This document shows positions 27,053 to 36,353 of a stretch of DNA of 64,000 bases, piece by piece (the first letter of the stretch is position 1; every line of letters starts with the position of its first letter). The DNA is from Parundibacterium terreum (GTDB lineage: Bacteria; Pseudomonadota; Gammaproteobacteria; Burkholderiales; Burkholderiaceae_D): positions 558,001 to 622,000 of the forward strand of contig NZ_BMED01000003.1 in the NCBI RefSeq assembly GCF_014636315.1, in the 5' to 3' direction. Under the pieces are notes generated by a model. The model worked only from the letters and a program-made list of their open reading frames with translations. It ran no database searches and was not told the DNA's origin. The translations under genes were made by a program, and so were the position numbers.

Positions 27053-27715
27053 ATGCTGAAACACACATTATTCCAGGCCATACTCGATCGCGGCATGGTC
27101 GCCATTGTCAGGGCCGATACCGCAGACGCGGCATTGCAACTAGCAGAGGCCTGCATCGCAGGCGGCATGGATGCGCTGGAAATTGCATTCACTACGCCGG
27201 ATACGCTGGATGTGATCAAAACCCTGCGCCAGCGCCATGGCGATAAAGTATTTCTCGGTGCCGGCACGGTGCTGGACCCGGAAACCGCGCGCCTGGCCAT
27301 CCTGGCCGGCGCCAAGTTCATTATTTCGCCCAGCGTCAGCACAGAGACCATACGCCTGTGCCAGCGCTATCAGGTATTATCCATGCCCGGTGCAATGACG
27401 CCAACCGAGATATTGACAGCGCTGGAAGCAGGTGCAGACATCATCAAGGTTTTTCCTGCGGAAGCCTTCAGCCCGGCCTATATCAAAGCGTTGCGCGCGC
27501 CGCTGCCGCAAGCGCCGCTGATGCCCACCGGCGGCGTTACCCTGGAAAATCTGCACTTGTGGTTTGAGCAGGGCGCGGTTGCGGTCGGCATAGGCGGCAG
27601 CCTGACTGCTCCCGCTGCAAAAGGCGATTACGCCGCAGTGACAGCCAATGCAGCGGCCTTTGTACAGCGCATGGCCGGTATACGTCAAAAACAATCGGGC
27701 TCGAAAGCATCATGA
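27053..27715 (+). CDS. dgoA: KDPG/KDPGal-type aldolase (2-dehydro-3-deoxy-6-phosphogalactonate aldolase)
   Basis: Class I aldolase of 220 residues that splits the phosphorylated keto-deoxy acid into pyruvate and glyceraldehyde 3-phosphate. The Schiff-base lysine is Lys132 in IIKVFPAEAF and the catalytic glutamate is Glu43 in LEIAFT. Together with DgoK it completes the hexose branch; with DgoK present the galactonate form is the likely substrate, and KDPG is also possible. The start at 27053 follows AGGA; an ATG at 26969 is less likely. Its stop overlaps the next start (ATGA). Confidence 0.88.
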   Translation: MLKHTLFQAILDRGMVAIVRADTADAALQLAEACIAGGMDALEIAFTTPDTLDVIKTLRQRHGDKVFLGAGTVLDPETARLAILAGAKFIISPSVSTETIRLCQRYQVLSMPGAMTPTEILTALEAGADIIKVFPAEAFSPAYIKALRAPLPQAPLMPTGGVTLENLHLWFEQGAVAVGIGGSLTAPAAKGDYAAVTANAAAFVQRMAGIRQKQSGSKAS

Positions 27716-28650
27716 GCGAGGGCGCCAGCATCCAGGAGCAGCCGTTGCTGATTAAGCTCAGCAATGGTGATCTCAGGGTAAGCATCGCACTGGAAGCTGG
27801 CGGCTCTATCGCCAGCTTTTATCGTTTACGGCACGGTATCCAGACACATTGGCTGCGGCCTGCCAGCGAGCTTGCGTTGAAAAACAAAAGTGCCGAGGGC
27901 ATGGCCAGCTTTCCCATGATCCCTTTTTGCAACCGCATACGCGATGGCAAAGCGGTATTCGATGGCCGGCAGGTCTCTGTACCGTCCGGCGCGCGGCGCC
28001 ACCCCTTGCACGGCTTCGGATGGACCCGCGCATGGAGTTGCGTGCAGCACGAAGCAGCGTCTGCAAGCCTGCACCTGGATTTTCCCGGTCCGGATAATGA
28101 CAACGGTGGCTGGCCTTTTAAATTCAAGGCAAGCCAGCATGTCAGCCTGACGGAGCAGGGCTTGTTCATCACGATGGAAGTGAAAAACACCGATAATGTT
28201 CCCATGCCACTGGGCATAGGCCATCATCCTTATTTTGTGCGCGAACCCGACACCCGCCTGACGCTGTCCGCGCAAGGCATGTGGCAGGGCGATCATGAAG
28301 TGATGCCTACCACGCTGGACCAGCCGCCTTTGTTGCAAAAGCTGAAGGAAGGCATACGCGTCGATGATTTTGCGTTGGATAATAACTTCGCAGGCTGGGA
28401 CCGTATTGCAAATGTGACCTGGCCTGCAAGCGATGCAGGCCCCGCACGCAGCATGAAGCTGCAGGCTTCGTCGCCGTTTGACTATGTAGTGCTTTACACG
28501 CCTGCCGGGCAGGATTTCTTTTGTGTGGAGCCTGCCAGCAATTGCACAGACTGGCTGAACCTGGCATCGCATACCCAGGCAGAAAAAGGCGGGGCGGTGG
28601 TAGCTCCGGGAGAAGTCTATACGGCTGGTTTTAGCCTGCTGGTCGATTGA
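27712..28650 (+). CDS. aldose 1-epimerase family protein (GalM-like)
   Basis: Protein of 312 residues of the galactose mutarotase family. Landmarks are PMIPFCNRIRDGK, HPLHGFGWTR and the second conserved histidine in GIGHHPYFV, and a glutamate in VEPASNCTDW. It interconverts the alpha and beta anomers, which speeds C1 oxidation by the sugar dehydrogenase. The start overlaps the aldolase stop by four bases, so the two are translationally coupled. It is the last gene of the hexose operon. Confidence 0.88.
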   Translation: MSEGASIQEQPLLIKLSNGDLRVSIALEAGGSIASFYRLRHGIQTHWLRPASELALKNKSAEGMASFPMIPFCNRIRDGKAVFDGRQVSVPSGARRHPLHGFGWTRAWSCVQHEAASASLHLDFPGPDNDNGGWPFKFKASQHVSLTEQGLFITMEVKNTDNVPMPLGIGHHPYFVREPDTRLTLSAQGMWQGDHEVMPTTLDQPPLLQKLKEGIRVDDFALDNNFAGWDRIANVTWPASDAGPARSMKLQASSPFDYVVLYTPAGQDFFCVEPASNCTDWLNLASHTQAEKGGAVVAPGEVYTAGFSLLVD

Positions 28651-28785
28651 GCCTGGTTCTTCCTATCTAATTCCAGAGGGCTAGCTTGCAGCTGGCCCGC
28701 ACAAGTTGGGGTTTCCCCCGCAGCTAAATCCGATTCCCGTTTTCTGATAGACTGAGCCGTTTTTTCAATTGCCGGAATTTCTATA

Positions 28786-29472
28786 ATGTCTCTCGAGTCT
28801 TATCTCATTAACAGCGGTATCCGCTTGTCTGAATTGCCATCCGATTTTGCGGAGCAGGTTTCGCGCTACCAGCAGCAATTGCAGTCCGCCATTGCAACGG
28901 CTGCATCCGAGCCGCAGTGGCAATATCAGGTTCCTGAGCTGGGTGAGGGCGGCTCCTGCTCGCTGTTCGGCCAAGCTGCACCGGAACCGTATAACCTGGA
29001 AGCGACCCTGGGCGGCAAAAGCCCGGCCAAGCTCCGCTTATTGCAGCAAGTGACAGCCGTAGTGAATTTTTATCAGCAGCACAGCCGCAGCCAATGGTTT
29101 GGCGTCTATCAAAAGCTGGTCAATCCGCAAGGTGAGACGGTATTGGCCAAGCTGGCGTATTTCGGCGCAATGTCCAGGGCGGAATTCCCGCTTACGCCTG
29201 AATTTGCTGCGATCAGCAACAACAGCACTGTAGGATTGAGCGGCAAGGGGCGCATCATCAATAACGTGGAGTCCTATGTCGCTGCCGGCGGAGAGTATTA
29301 CACCTGCGACCCCAAGGTACAGGCAGAAGCCTGCCTGCCGCTATTGGCGCAGGATGGGAAGGTGCTGGGCATTATCGATTCGGAAGCCTTCGAGCAAAAT
29401 ATCTTTTCCGGATCGGAACTGGCGCTTCTGATTGCGGTGACTACCAGTTTGCCGGCGTTGTTGCAGGATTGA
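28786..29472 (+). CDS. GAF-domain protein, distantly like free methionine-(R)-sulfoxide reductase
   Basis: Protein of 228 residues. A GAF-type core lies in the C-terminal two thirds (WFGVYQKLVN, GRIINNVESYVAAGG, TCDPKVQAEACLPLLA, GKVLGIIDSEAF), like the YebR/fMsr enzymes. One cysteine equivalent to the catalytic third cysteine (TCDPK) is kept, but the GVCG loop with the other redox cysteines is replaced by GRIINN. Activity as methionine sulfoxide reductase is therefore doubtful. It has an N-terminal extension of about 70 residues. It stands alone after the sugar operon and has no obvious partner. Confidence 0.7.
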   Translation: MSLESYLINSGIRLSELPSDFAEQVSRYQQQLQSAIATAASEPQWQYQVPELGEGGSCSLFGQAAPEPYNLEATLGGKSPAKLRLLQQVTAVVNFYQQHSRSQWFGVYQKLVNPQGETVLAKLAYFGAMSRAEFPLTPEFAAISNNSTVGLSGKGRIINNVESYVAAGGEYYTCDPKVQAEACLPLLAQDGKVLGIIDSEAFEQNIFSGSELALLIAVTTSLPALLQD

Positions 29473-29587
29473 TAGAGTGCCCGGGCAACGCACGTCGTTG
29501 ACCCGATGTCTCTGCGTTTCAAATCAGCTGCGCGCTAGTTCGTTTGCATGAAAAGCGGGACCTTGCATGCCCACTAGGAGTGTCGCG

Positions 29588-30463
29588 TCAAGCAATCGGA
29601 ATTGCGTAGCGCATCTGGGAATTTTCGGACAGTGGATCGAAGCTGGCATCGTAGATTTCCAGATCGGGGCCGCCGTTATGGCGGTATTCAGACTGGCATA
29701 ACCAGCTCGAATAAATAAAATCAACCGTCTGGTCAACCAGCTTGCCTACGCCGCGATGCAGAAACGTCGCATAATTTGTAGCCGGGATTTCAATCTTGTG
29801 CATGCCCGCAGGTAGCGCATCTATTTGCCGTACTTCGATGGCGGCATAGTACTCCAGTTCGTCGGAGTCTCCTGCCGCTGGCAGTACAACACCATAACAG
29901 CATCCCGGCACGGTATGTTCCACCTCCGCTAGTCGTGCGATGAAGCGTTCCCACAGCGGAGGAAGTTGCTCGCCCAGATTATTCTTGTCCGAGTCGCTGC
30001 CATAAAAGCGCGTGTGCATGCCAACCAGCAGCATCGCCGGCCGTGTATCAAGTTCGGGAATATGCTCCATGTTGTGGTGGATATGGCGCAGATAGCTCTC
30101 GTCTATTTTCAGCTTGCGCACGATAAGATTACGCCGCCCGCGCTGGCGGAATTCATTCGGCGTCAATGCGTAGTGTTCTTTGAATGCCCGCGTGAATGCT
30201 TCCTGGCTATTGTAGCCAGCCAGGATAGCGATATTGAGAATGCCCATGCGCGTTTCCAGCAATTTGTCCAGTGCATTGGCTAGGCGCCGCGCGCGTATAT
30301 AGTTCTTCAGCGTTTCCTTGGTCAATGCCTTGAAAATACGCTGATAGTGCCATTGGCTCAAACCAGCTTCCCGCGCCACCGTCGCCAACGGAATGTCCTC
30401 CTCCAGATAGGTTTCGATGAAGTCGATGCCTCGCTGTATTTGATTCAGATAGTTCACCGGCAT
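29588..30463 (-). CDS. AraC-family regulator with GyrI-like effector-binding domain
   Basis: Regulator of 291 residues. The N-terminal AraC helix-turn-helix pair (GIDFIETYLEEDIPLATVAR, SQWHYQRIFKALTKETLKNY, LNIAILAGYNSQEAFTRAFK) is followed by a GyrI-like effector domain (about 125-291). This layout occurs in regulators for small organic or antibiotic-type ligands. It is 22 bases after the NTF2-like gene on the same strand, so the two form one operon. The ligand is unknown. Confidence 0.88.
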   Translation of the reverse strand: MPVNYLNQIQRGIDFIETYLEEDIPLATVAREAGLSQWHYQRIFKALTKETLKNYIRARRLANALDKLLETRMGILNIAILAGYNSQEAFTRAFKEHYALTPNEFRQRGRRNLIVRKLKIDESYLRHIHHNMEHIPELDTRPAMLLVGMHTRFYGSDSDKNNLGEQLPPLWERFIARLAEVEHTVPGCCYGVVLPAAGDSDELEYYAAIEVRQIDALPAGMHKIEIPATNYATFLHRGVGKLVDQTVDFIYSSWLCQSEYRHNGGPDLEIYDASFDPLSENSQMRYAIPIA

Positions 30464-30485
30464 CCCATCACAGCGCTGAAAAATA

Positions 30486-30839
30486 TTAGATATCGAAGAA
30501 GCCGCTTATTGTTACAAGCTGGCCTGCTTCATTGTAATGGCCTACGCTGACACCGTCACCGATGAGCTTGCCTTGTGCATCAAGCATATCCCACTGTGCA
30601 ACGCTCTGCCCATGATGAAAGCGGAAACGGCGCGTGACAAAATGTGCGCCGGGTAGCTGTTGATGGAAATTTAACATATAGGCAATCAGCTCGTCCCGGC
30701 CGCTGACCTTGGCCAGCGGGTCCTGGTAAGTGCATTGCTGTGCCAGAGTGGCTGCTACAAGCGGATGTTTGTCGTCGGCACTTTCTGCCTTCCAGGCGGA
30801 AGTGTACGTTTCCCAAACTTGATGATGATCGATTTGCAT
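30486..30839 (-). CDS. NTF2-like (SnoaL-type) protein
   Basis: Small cytoplasmic protein of 117 residues of the nuclear transport factor 2-like fold. The first helix (VWETYTSAWKAESADD), the turn LAQQCTYQDPLAKVSGRDEL, and the strands FVTRRFRFHHGQSVAQWDML and GVSVGHYNEAGQLVTISGFF fit the fold. The start at 30839 has GGGAA six bases upstream; the ATG at 30872 does not. It precedes the AraC gene in an operon. Proteins of this family bind small ligands; no catalytic residues are evident. Confidence 0.7.
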   Translation of the reverse strand: MQIDHHQVWETYTSAWKAESADDKHPLVAATLAQQCTYQDPLAKVSGRDELIAYMLNFHQQLPGAHFVTRRFRFHHGQSVAQWDMLDAQGKLIGDGVSVGHYNEAGQLVTISGFFDI

Positions 30840-30963
30840 ACTGGATTCCCGCTTGATTGGTAATGCAGGCATGGTGCATCAAGGCTGCGCATCAGTTTTG
30901 ATATTTTGTGCTGTCGCCGCATAAAAACCGGAAAAGTCCCGACACAAAGAATTTGCGCCGCTG

Positions 30964-30996
30964 AAACAAAAACGCCAACCTGGATAGGTTGGCGTT
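30964..30996 (-). terminator. terminator of the six-hairpin lipoprotein gene
   Basis: AACGCCAACC and GGTTGGCGTT (30971-30996) pair over ten bases around a six-base loop. Read on the minus strand it ends in a T-rich run (TTTTTGTTTC), so it terminates the gene at 31100-32389, about 100 bases after its stop. Confidence 0.8.
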
Positions 30997-31099
30997 GCCT
31001 GAGGTATGTTCCTGGTAGCCAGGGGCTGAGCTAGGGCCACAGCCAGGCAGAATTCCTGTCGTCTGCGCTAGCAATTTTCAGGCATCAGCCAGTTGGATA

Positions 31100-32389
31100 T
31101 CAGTGCTGCGCTGCCCATGCCTGGAGCATGTCGATTGCCTTGACAAGTTGCCCCGCAGAGCCCCGATAGTCGTTCGATCCTTGCTTGATCCCGTCGGGGG
31201 TATACCATTCGTAGAATGCATCGTCCCGAACTACCCGGTTCAGCATGGGAGCAAGCTCCTGGTAGGCAAGCTGCACTTGTCCGCGCGCGATCATCTGCTG
31301 AATGATACGCGCGCCGAACCATGGCCAGTCGCCGCCGTTCTGGTACACGTATTCCGACCCCATATGCGGGTTCTTGAAGAAGCCTGCCGGATAAGGCGGA
31401 TAAAGGCTGACACCGATGCTTCCTGATTTGGAATCGATCTTGTTCTTGATCATCCGAGTAAAAGCCTGATCGACTTCGGCTGGCAGCAGCAAACCGGCCT
31501 GGATGGCCACGGCTGTGCCGCCCTGAAAATAAACCCGCGACTCGTCGAAATCGGCCGGGATAGGCGATCCCTTTTCAAGATAGATGTGTGGGATGAACTG
31601 CGTGCCATTCCACAAGTAAGCCCGTACTGCGCTACGTAAATCGCGCTCCCGTCCGGCCCAGGCGCTGGCATCGCGCGCGGCTGCTTTTTCCAGGGTTTGC
31701 ATGTCGACCAGGGCCAAAGTCAGCATGGCATTGTCATAAATGCTGAGGCTGGGATGGCTGGCCGCATTCAAGATTGTGCCGGGAGAATCCTCGGGCTGCA
31801 CATCACCCCAATCTGCCCGCGTGCCGCCGAAAATCAGTCCGTACTTGCTTGAGTACCGTTGCGTGTAGAGGAACATCATGGCATTTTCCAGCCGCCCCAT
31901 TGCAGAAACACCGCGGATATCTTCCGACAAAAAGGCTTTGTCGCCGGTGATTGCTACGTATTTGGCGACAGCCTGAACCAGGGAACTCTCCTGGTCGCTC
32001 TCGACCGTATTCTTGTAGCTGGATCCATTCTGGGTATCGATCGCGTCAAGGATGTTTCCATCGTCGGCCTGGTGGTCCAGGAATAGCCGAAGCTGGGACC
32101 GCACGATAGGCGCTCCCTGCGCTTCGATGGCGAGTTCGACAAAGGTATTGAGATCGCGGATAAACACTTCTGCATAAATGCTGCCTGCAGATGAGCCCGT
32201 GGCAATAAGTTGCTTGGCTTTGGCGCGGATCAGAGGCAACTGCGGGTCGTTACGGATGGCGCTGGCGAGCTTGGCGTCGGCCGAAGGTTCAGCCGGCGGT
32301 GCGACAGATGACTGATTCCCGCCTGAACATGCCGCCAGGAGCAAGCTCAAGGCCAGCATCAAGGGGCGAACTGACAACGATTTCTTCAT
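31100..32389 (-). CDS. lipoprotein with a six-hairpin glycosidase-like fold, function unknown
   Basis: Envelope lipoprotein of 429 residues with the lipobox LLAAC after a short basic N-terminus. The body resembles alpha/alpha-barrel glycoside hydrolases of the GH37/GH63/GH100 type; phrases such as AEVFIRDLNTF, ESDQESSLVQAVAKY, GRDLRSAV-like GRERDLRSAVRAYLWNGTQF, GGDWPWFGARI and YEWYTPDG look like the barrel helices and a +1 site. Catalytic acid and base could not be assigned. The start at 32389 follows a GGGAGGGG run by nine bases. It is a single-gene unit with its own terminator. A role on a periplasmic or surface oligosaccharide is plausible but unproven. Confidence 0.6.
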   Translation of the reverse strand: MKKSLSVRPLMLALSLLLAACSGGNQSSVAPPAEPSADAKLASAIRNDPQLPLIRAKAKQLIATGSSAGSIYAEVFIRDLNTFVELAIEAQGAPIVRSQLRLFLDHQADDGNILDAIDTQNGSSYKNTVESDQESSLVQAVAKYVAITGDKAFLSEDIRGVSAMGRLENAMMFLYTQRYSSKYGLIFGGTRADWGDVQPEDSPGTILNAASHPSLSIYDNAMLTLALVDMQTLEKAAARDASAWAGRERDLRSAVRAYLWNGTQFIPHIYLEKGSPIPADFDESRVYFQGGTAVAIQAGLLLPAEVDQAFTRMIKNKIDSKSGSIGVSLYPPYPAGFFKNPHMGSEYVYQNGGDWPWFGARIIQQMIARGQVQLAYQELAPMLNRVVRDDAFYEWYTPDGIKQGSNDYRGSAGQLVKAIDMLQAWAAQH

Positions 32390-32940
32390 GTCATGCGACC
32401 CCTCCCTGGGCCTGTCCTGCACTGGAAAATATCTGAAAACTGGTGTGATGATTACAACTTCAATGTCCTGAATTATCACGTGTTCTACAGATGTAGTCAA
32501 TCTGATAATTTATTTCGGGAAAGCTAAAAACCTGCCCTATAGTCTTTGGTGACTGAGGACGGCGTGGGGGCGAACTAGCTTAGATACTAGAGGGGCATAG
32601 CTAGGGGCAGGATTGCCGGTGCAAGGATTCCAGTTGCCTGCTCTGGATAACTTCCGTAAAAGATAAGTTGATAAATTGCGGATCGTTTGAGGTGCGGCAA
32701 CTTATGTGAATGGGTAAGTGATTCGTGGCGGCAGTTTCAGTCGCGCGACTTAGTATTCATGGGGCGGCTATGAGCAACCAATTGGAGATCCGTTTGGCTT
32801 TGCCGTTTTGGATTGGATGTGGGGGAGCGACACGATCAGCTTCAGTGTTTTACAGATGCCTATTTTTTTGGATGCAAGTAGGCGCTCGAAAAAGTACAGC
32901 AAAAAACTTGAATGTGAGTGGGCATCAGAAGACTTCATCA
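32390..32940. other. non-coding region between the lipoprotein gene and the tRNA terminator
   Basis: About 550 bases without a supported gene. The lipoprotein promoter must lie in its left part. Some short frames exist on both strands but none has a family match, a good start site or a consistent codon use. Confidence 0.5.
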
Positions 32941-32980
32941 AACAAAAAACCCGCATCAGCACTGGGCTAGAAGCGGGTTT
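32941..32980 (-). terminator. terminator downstream of tRNA-Met
   Basis: AAACCCGC (32947-32954) and GCGGGTTT (32973-32980) pair on the minus strand, followed by a T-run read from the A-run at 32941-32949. It lies about 30 bases after the tRNA 3' end and should end its transcript. Confidence 0.7.
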
Positions 32981-33012
32981 TAAGACGTCAAAGAAGCTCT
33001 TTAACGTAGATC

Positions 33013-33089
33013 TGGTGGTGATAGGTGGACTTGAACCACCGACCCCAGCATTATGAGTGCTGTGCTCTAACCAACTGAGCTATATCACC
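33013..33089 (-). tRNA. tRNA-Met (CAT), elongator type
   Basis: 77 bases with encoded CCA. The acceptor stem GGTGATA pairs with TATCACC, the T-stem is GGTGG/CCACC with loop TTCAAGT, and the anticodon stem is CAGCA/TGCTG with loop CTCATAA. The anticodon CAT lies at 33053-33055. Body and variable region resemble the E. coli elongator tRNA-Met (the stretch around CTCATAAT-GCTGGGGTC). tRNA-Ile2, which also reads CAT before lysidine modification, cannot be ruled out from sequence alone. Confidence 0.9.
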
Positions 33090-33195
33090 AAGAAGCCTGC
33101 GATTATGCCATTCCGGTATTAGGGTGTCAAGCCTATGGCTAATATTTCGCCAAATATAGTTAAAACGGCATGCTGTCTGGCTAATCCTGGCTTCG

Positions 33196-34140
33196 TTATT
33201 CTGTCGCCTGGCTATTCTGCAGGACCAGTTGCAGCACTTGCTGGGTTGCGTCCGGCTGCAGGCAGTCGATGACGATGCGTTCCGGTATTGAGCGCAACCA
33301 GGTGAGCTGGCGTTTGGCTAGCTGGCGGGTGGCGATAATGCCGAGTTCGCGCATTTCTTCCATGCTGCAATTACCGTCCAGATAGTCCCATGCCTGCCGG
33401 TAGCCTACGCAGCGTATCGACGGCAAATTAGGATGCAGGTCGCCGCGCTGGCGCAGTGCGCGCACCTCATCCAGGAAGCCTTGTTCCAGCATGGTGTCGA
33501 AGCGGGTGGCGATACGCTGATGCAGAGCTGCACGGTCCGAAGGTTCCAGCGCGATGGACAGCATTTCAAAGGGGCGTGCGGGCCGGGTTTGCTGTGCCAG
33601 CAAGGTGGACATGGCCTGTCCGGTCAGTGTGATGATCTCCAGTGCGCGCTGTATGCGTTGCGAGTCGTTAGGTTTGAGGCGGGCGGCTGTGATGGGGTCC
33701 AGTGTGGCCAGCCTTGCGTGCTGGCCAGGTACGCCTATGCGGGCCGCTTCTGCATCCAGTTCTGCGCGCAGCGCAGGATCTGCCGGCGGCAGATCGTCCA
33801 GGCCGTCCAGCAGGGCCTTGAAATACATCATAGTGCCGCCCACCAGCAACGGCAGTTTGCCGCGGCTCTGGATGTCCTTGACCAGGCTTTGCGTATCGTC
33901 CAGGAACTGGGCTACCGAATACGATTCGCTGGGATCGATGATGTCGATCAGGTGGTGCGGCACCGAGCCCAGCTCGGCGGCATTCGGCTTGGCCGTGCCT
34001 ATGTCCATCTCACGGTATACCAGCGCGGAATCGACGGAAATGATTTCGGATGGAATATGTTGCGCAATCTGTAGCGCCGCCGCCGTCTTGCCGGAAGCGG
34101 TGGGGCCCATGATGGAGATTATTTTTGCGGTGCTGCTCAT
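33196..34140 (-). CDS. miaA: tRNA dimethylallyltransferase
   Basis: Enzyme of 314 residues that prenylates A37 of tRNAs reading codons that start with U. The P-loop [12 protein letters not shown] is at residues 12-23, and the family motifs [42 protein letters not shown] and RQLTWLRS follow. The length is normal. It lies 61 bases after mutL on the same strand, the usual mutL-miaA order; no hfq gene follows, and a tRNA-Met gene lies downstream instead. Confidence 0.95.
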   Translation of the reverse strand: MSSTAKIISIMGPTASGKTAAALQIAQHIPSEIISVDSALVYREMDIGTAKPNAAELGSVPHHLIDIIDPSESYSVAQFLDDTQSLVKDIQSRGKLPLLVGGTMMYFKALLDGLDDLPPADPALRAELDAEAARIGVPGQHARLATLDPITAARLKPNDSQRIQRALEIITLTGQAMSTLLAQQTRPARPFEMLSIALEPSDRAALHQRIATRFDTMLEQGFLDEVRALRQRGDLHPNLPSIRCVGYRQAWDYLDGNCSMEEMRELGIIATRQLAKRQLTWLRSIPERIVIDCLQPDATQQVLQLVLQNSQATE

Positions 34141-34201
34141 TGCGGTCTTGTCTGGCTAAGGCGGAAACTGGAGTGGAAGCTGGGGCGGAAACTACATGCC
34201 A

Positions 34202-36070
34202 TCATTGGCCGCGCAAAAACATCTTGTCCAGGTCGTTCAGGCCCAGTTGTACCCAGGTTGGACGGCCGTGGTTGCACTGGTCTGCGCGCTCCGTATGTTC
34301 CATCTGACGCAACAGCGCATTCATTTCCACCACGGTCAGGCTGCGGTTGGCGCGCACGGCGGTATGGCAAGCCAGCGTGCCCAGCAATTCGTTGCGACGG
34401 TCTATCAATACGCGGGAGCCGCCGTATTCCCGCACCTCGCGCAACACATCGCGCGCCAGCGACTGGGCGTCTGCATTTTTCAGCAGTGCCGGTACTGCAC
34501 GCACGGCCAGCGTGGTCGGCGAGATCGCTGCAATATCAAAGCCCAGCGATTGCAGGATGGCCTGGTTTTCTTCCACGGTGCCGACCTCGACTGCGTCTGC
34601 ATAGAAGGTAATCGGGATCAGCAGCGGCTGCACCGGCATGCTGTTTTCGTCCAGTGCGTTCTTTAGCTGTTCATACAGGATGCGTTCATGCGCGGCGTGC
34701 ATATCCACCAGCACCAGGCCCTTGGTGTTTTGTGCCAGCACATAGATGCCATGCAGTTGCGCCAGTGCGAAGCCCAGCGGATGATCGTCTTCCGGCAACG
34801 TATTGCCGGCTGCCCGCGAAAACACAGGCTCGAAGCCGGAGGGTGCAGTTGCCGTGTTGGGATTTGCATACTGAGTAATTTCGCCATCCGCATTGGTGAA
34901 GGTACTGCCGCCGCCGGGATTAAATAGTGCACCATAGCTGGCCGTGGTCTGCGCTACACCCGCGCCATTGGAGTTGCCGTAAAACTGAGAGCCAAAGCTG
35001 GCCTGCTCGGCGCGCATCCACGGCATTGCGCTGGTGCCGGCCTGTACCGGTGCCGGCACGGTGCCAAAGGCGGTCGCCGAAGTCTGTGCCAGTGCGCGGC
35101 TGACTGCATGGAAAACAAACTGATGCACAGCGCGGCTATCGCGGAAGCGAACTTCTATCTTGGATGGATGCACGTTCACGTCGACCAGGGCCGGGTCAAG
35201 GTCCAGCGCCAGCACATAAGATGGATAACGATCGCCGTGCAATACGTCCTGATAAGCGGCGCGTACCGCATGCGTCAACAACTTGTCGCGCACAAAGCGG
35301 CCGTTCACATAAAAGAACTGCGCGTCGGCGCGTGCCTTGGAGGCAGTCGGCAGGCCGACAAAGCCGTGTACCCTGAGCGGGCCGGCACTCTCATCCAGCG
35401 GCAAACGGGCATTGGCGAAATTTTCGCCCAGGATATGGGCGCTGCGTTTGTCGATAGCTGCCACGTTCCAGTGGTCCACCGTTTTGCCGTTGTGGGCCAG
35501 CGAGAATGATACGTCAGGGCGGGCCAGTGCGATACGGCGCACGACTTCGGCACAGTGGCCGAATTCGGTCTGCTCCGACTTAAGGAATTTGCGCCGGGCC
35601 GGCGTGTTGTAATACAAATCCTGCACATCGACCGTCGTGCCATGGGCGCCGGACGAAGGGCTGATCTTGCCGTTTTCTATCTGCCAAGCATGAGCGGCAT
35701 CGGCAGTGCGGGTAGTCAGTGTCAGTAATGCAACCGAGGCAATAGAAGCCAGCGCCTCGCCACGAAAACCAAGCGTGCCTACATTTTCCAGATCCGTCAG
35801 CGAGGCAATCTTGGACGTTGCATGGCGGGCCACGGCCAATGTCAGTTGATCCGGATGTATGCCGCGTCCGTTGTCGGTAATGGCAATGCGCTTTACGCCG
35901 CCTTCTTCCAGGCGCACGGTGATCGCCGTGGAACCGGCATCAAGGGCATTTTCCAGTAGTTCTTTGACAACAGCGGACGGGCGCTCCACCACTTCGCCTG
36001 CGGCGATCTGCGAGATCAGTTGGTCGGGGAGGGCCTGGATAGGGCGAAAGGGCGTTTGAGGTGCATTCAT
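34202..36070 (-). CDS. mutL: DNA mismatch repair protein MutL
   Basis: Mismatch-repair ATPase of 622 residues. The N-terminal GHKL ATPase has ELLENALDAGSTAI, DNGRGIHPDQL and GFRGEALASI. A variable linker (about 340-430) is rich in Ser, Ala, Gly and Asn. The C-terminal domain has D-M-H-A-A-H-E-R-I-L-Y-E, close to the metal-binding motif of MutL proteins with endonuclease activity, as in species that lack MutH. It is transcribed with miaA and divergent from a dedA gene. Confidence 0.95.
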   Translation of the reverse strand: MNAPQTPFRPIQALPDQLISQIAAGEVVERPSAVVKELLENALDAGSTAITVRLEEGGVKRIAITDNGRGIHPDQLTLAVARHATSKIASLTDLENVGTLGFRGEALASIASVALLTLTTRTADAAHAWQIENGKISPSSGAHGTTVDVQDLYYNTPARRKFLKSEQTEFGHCAEVVRRIALARPDVSFSLAHNGKTVDHWNVAAIDKRSAHILGENFANARLPLDESAGPLRVHGFVGLPTASKARADAQFFYVNGRFVRDKLLTHAVRAAYQDVLHGDRYPSYVLALDLDPALVDVNVHPSKIEVRFRDSRAVHQFVFHAVSRALAQTSATAFGTVPAPVQAGTSAMPWMRAEQASFGSQFYGNSNGAGVAQTTASYGALFNPGGGSTFTNADGEITQYANPNTATAPSGFEPVFSRAAGNTLPEDDHPLGFALAQLHGIYVLAQNTKGLVLVDMHAAHERILYEQLKNALDENSMPVQPLLIPITFYADAVEVGTVEENQAILQSLGFDIAAISPTTLAVRAVPALLKNADAQSLARDVLREVREYGGSRVLIDRRNELLGTLACHTAVRANRSLTVVEMNALLRQMEHTERADQCNHGRPTWVQLGLNDLDKMFLRGQ

Positions 36071-36353
36071 ACCTAGATTATAACCTTGAGAAGCATCCTA
36101 AAGCCTGATTCCCCGTCTGGAACGAGGGGGTGAGTTTTTAACCTTACAAAGATGTCATATTGGAGTTTTTCCGCCTGCATGGTGTATGATTGCGCCGCAA
36201 CAATCGTACGATCCGGTCACAGAAGCCGGGCGCAACCGGGAACGAACAATTCAAACCGCAATGTGCACGTCGCATACGCTGCCGCGTCCTTTTTGGGCGA
36301 CTCGGCCTGTTGTGCGCTCTGGCTTGAATTCGAGATAGTACCTAAGGATAGTT

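Noticed and set aside
32725-32970. short frame of 81 codons in the gap before the tRNA
   Set aside because: No similarity, weak start site and overlaps the tRNA terminator.
33013-33089. initiator tRNA
   Set aside because: The acceptor stem has a normal first base pair and the anticodon stem lacks the three G-C pairs of the initiator; the elongator form fits better.
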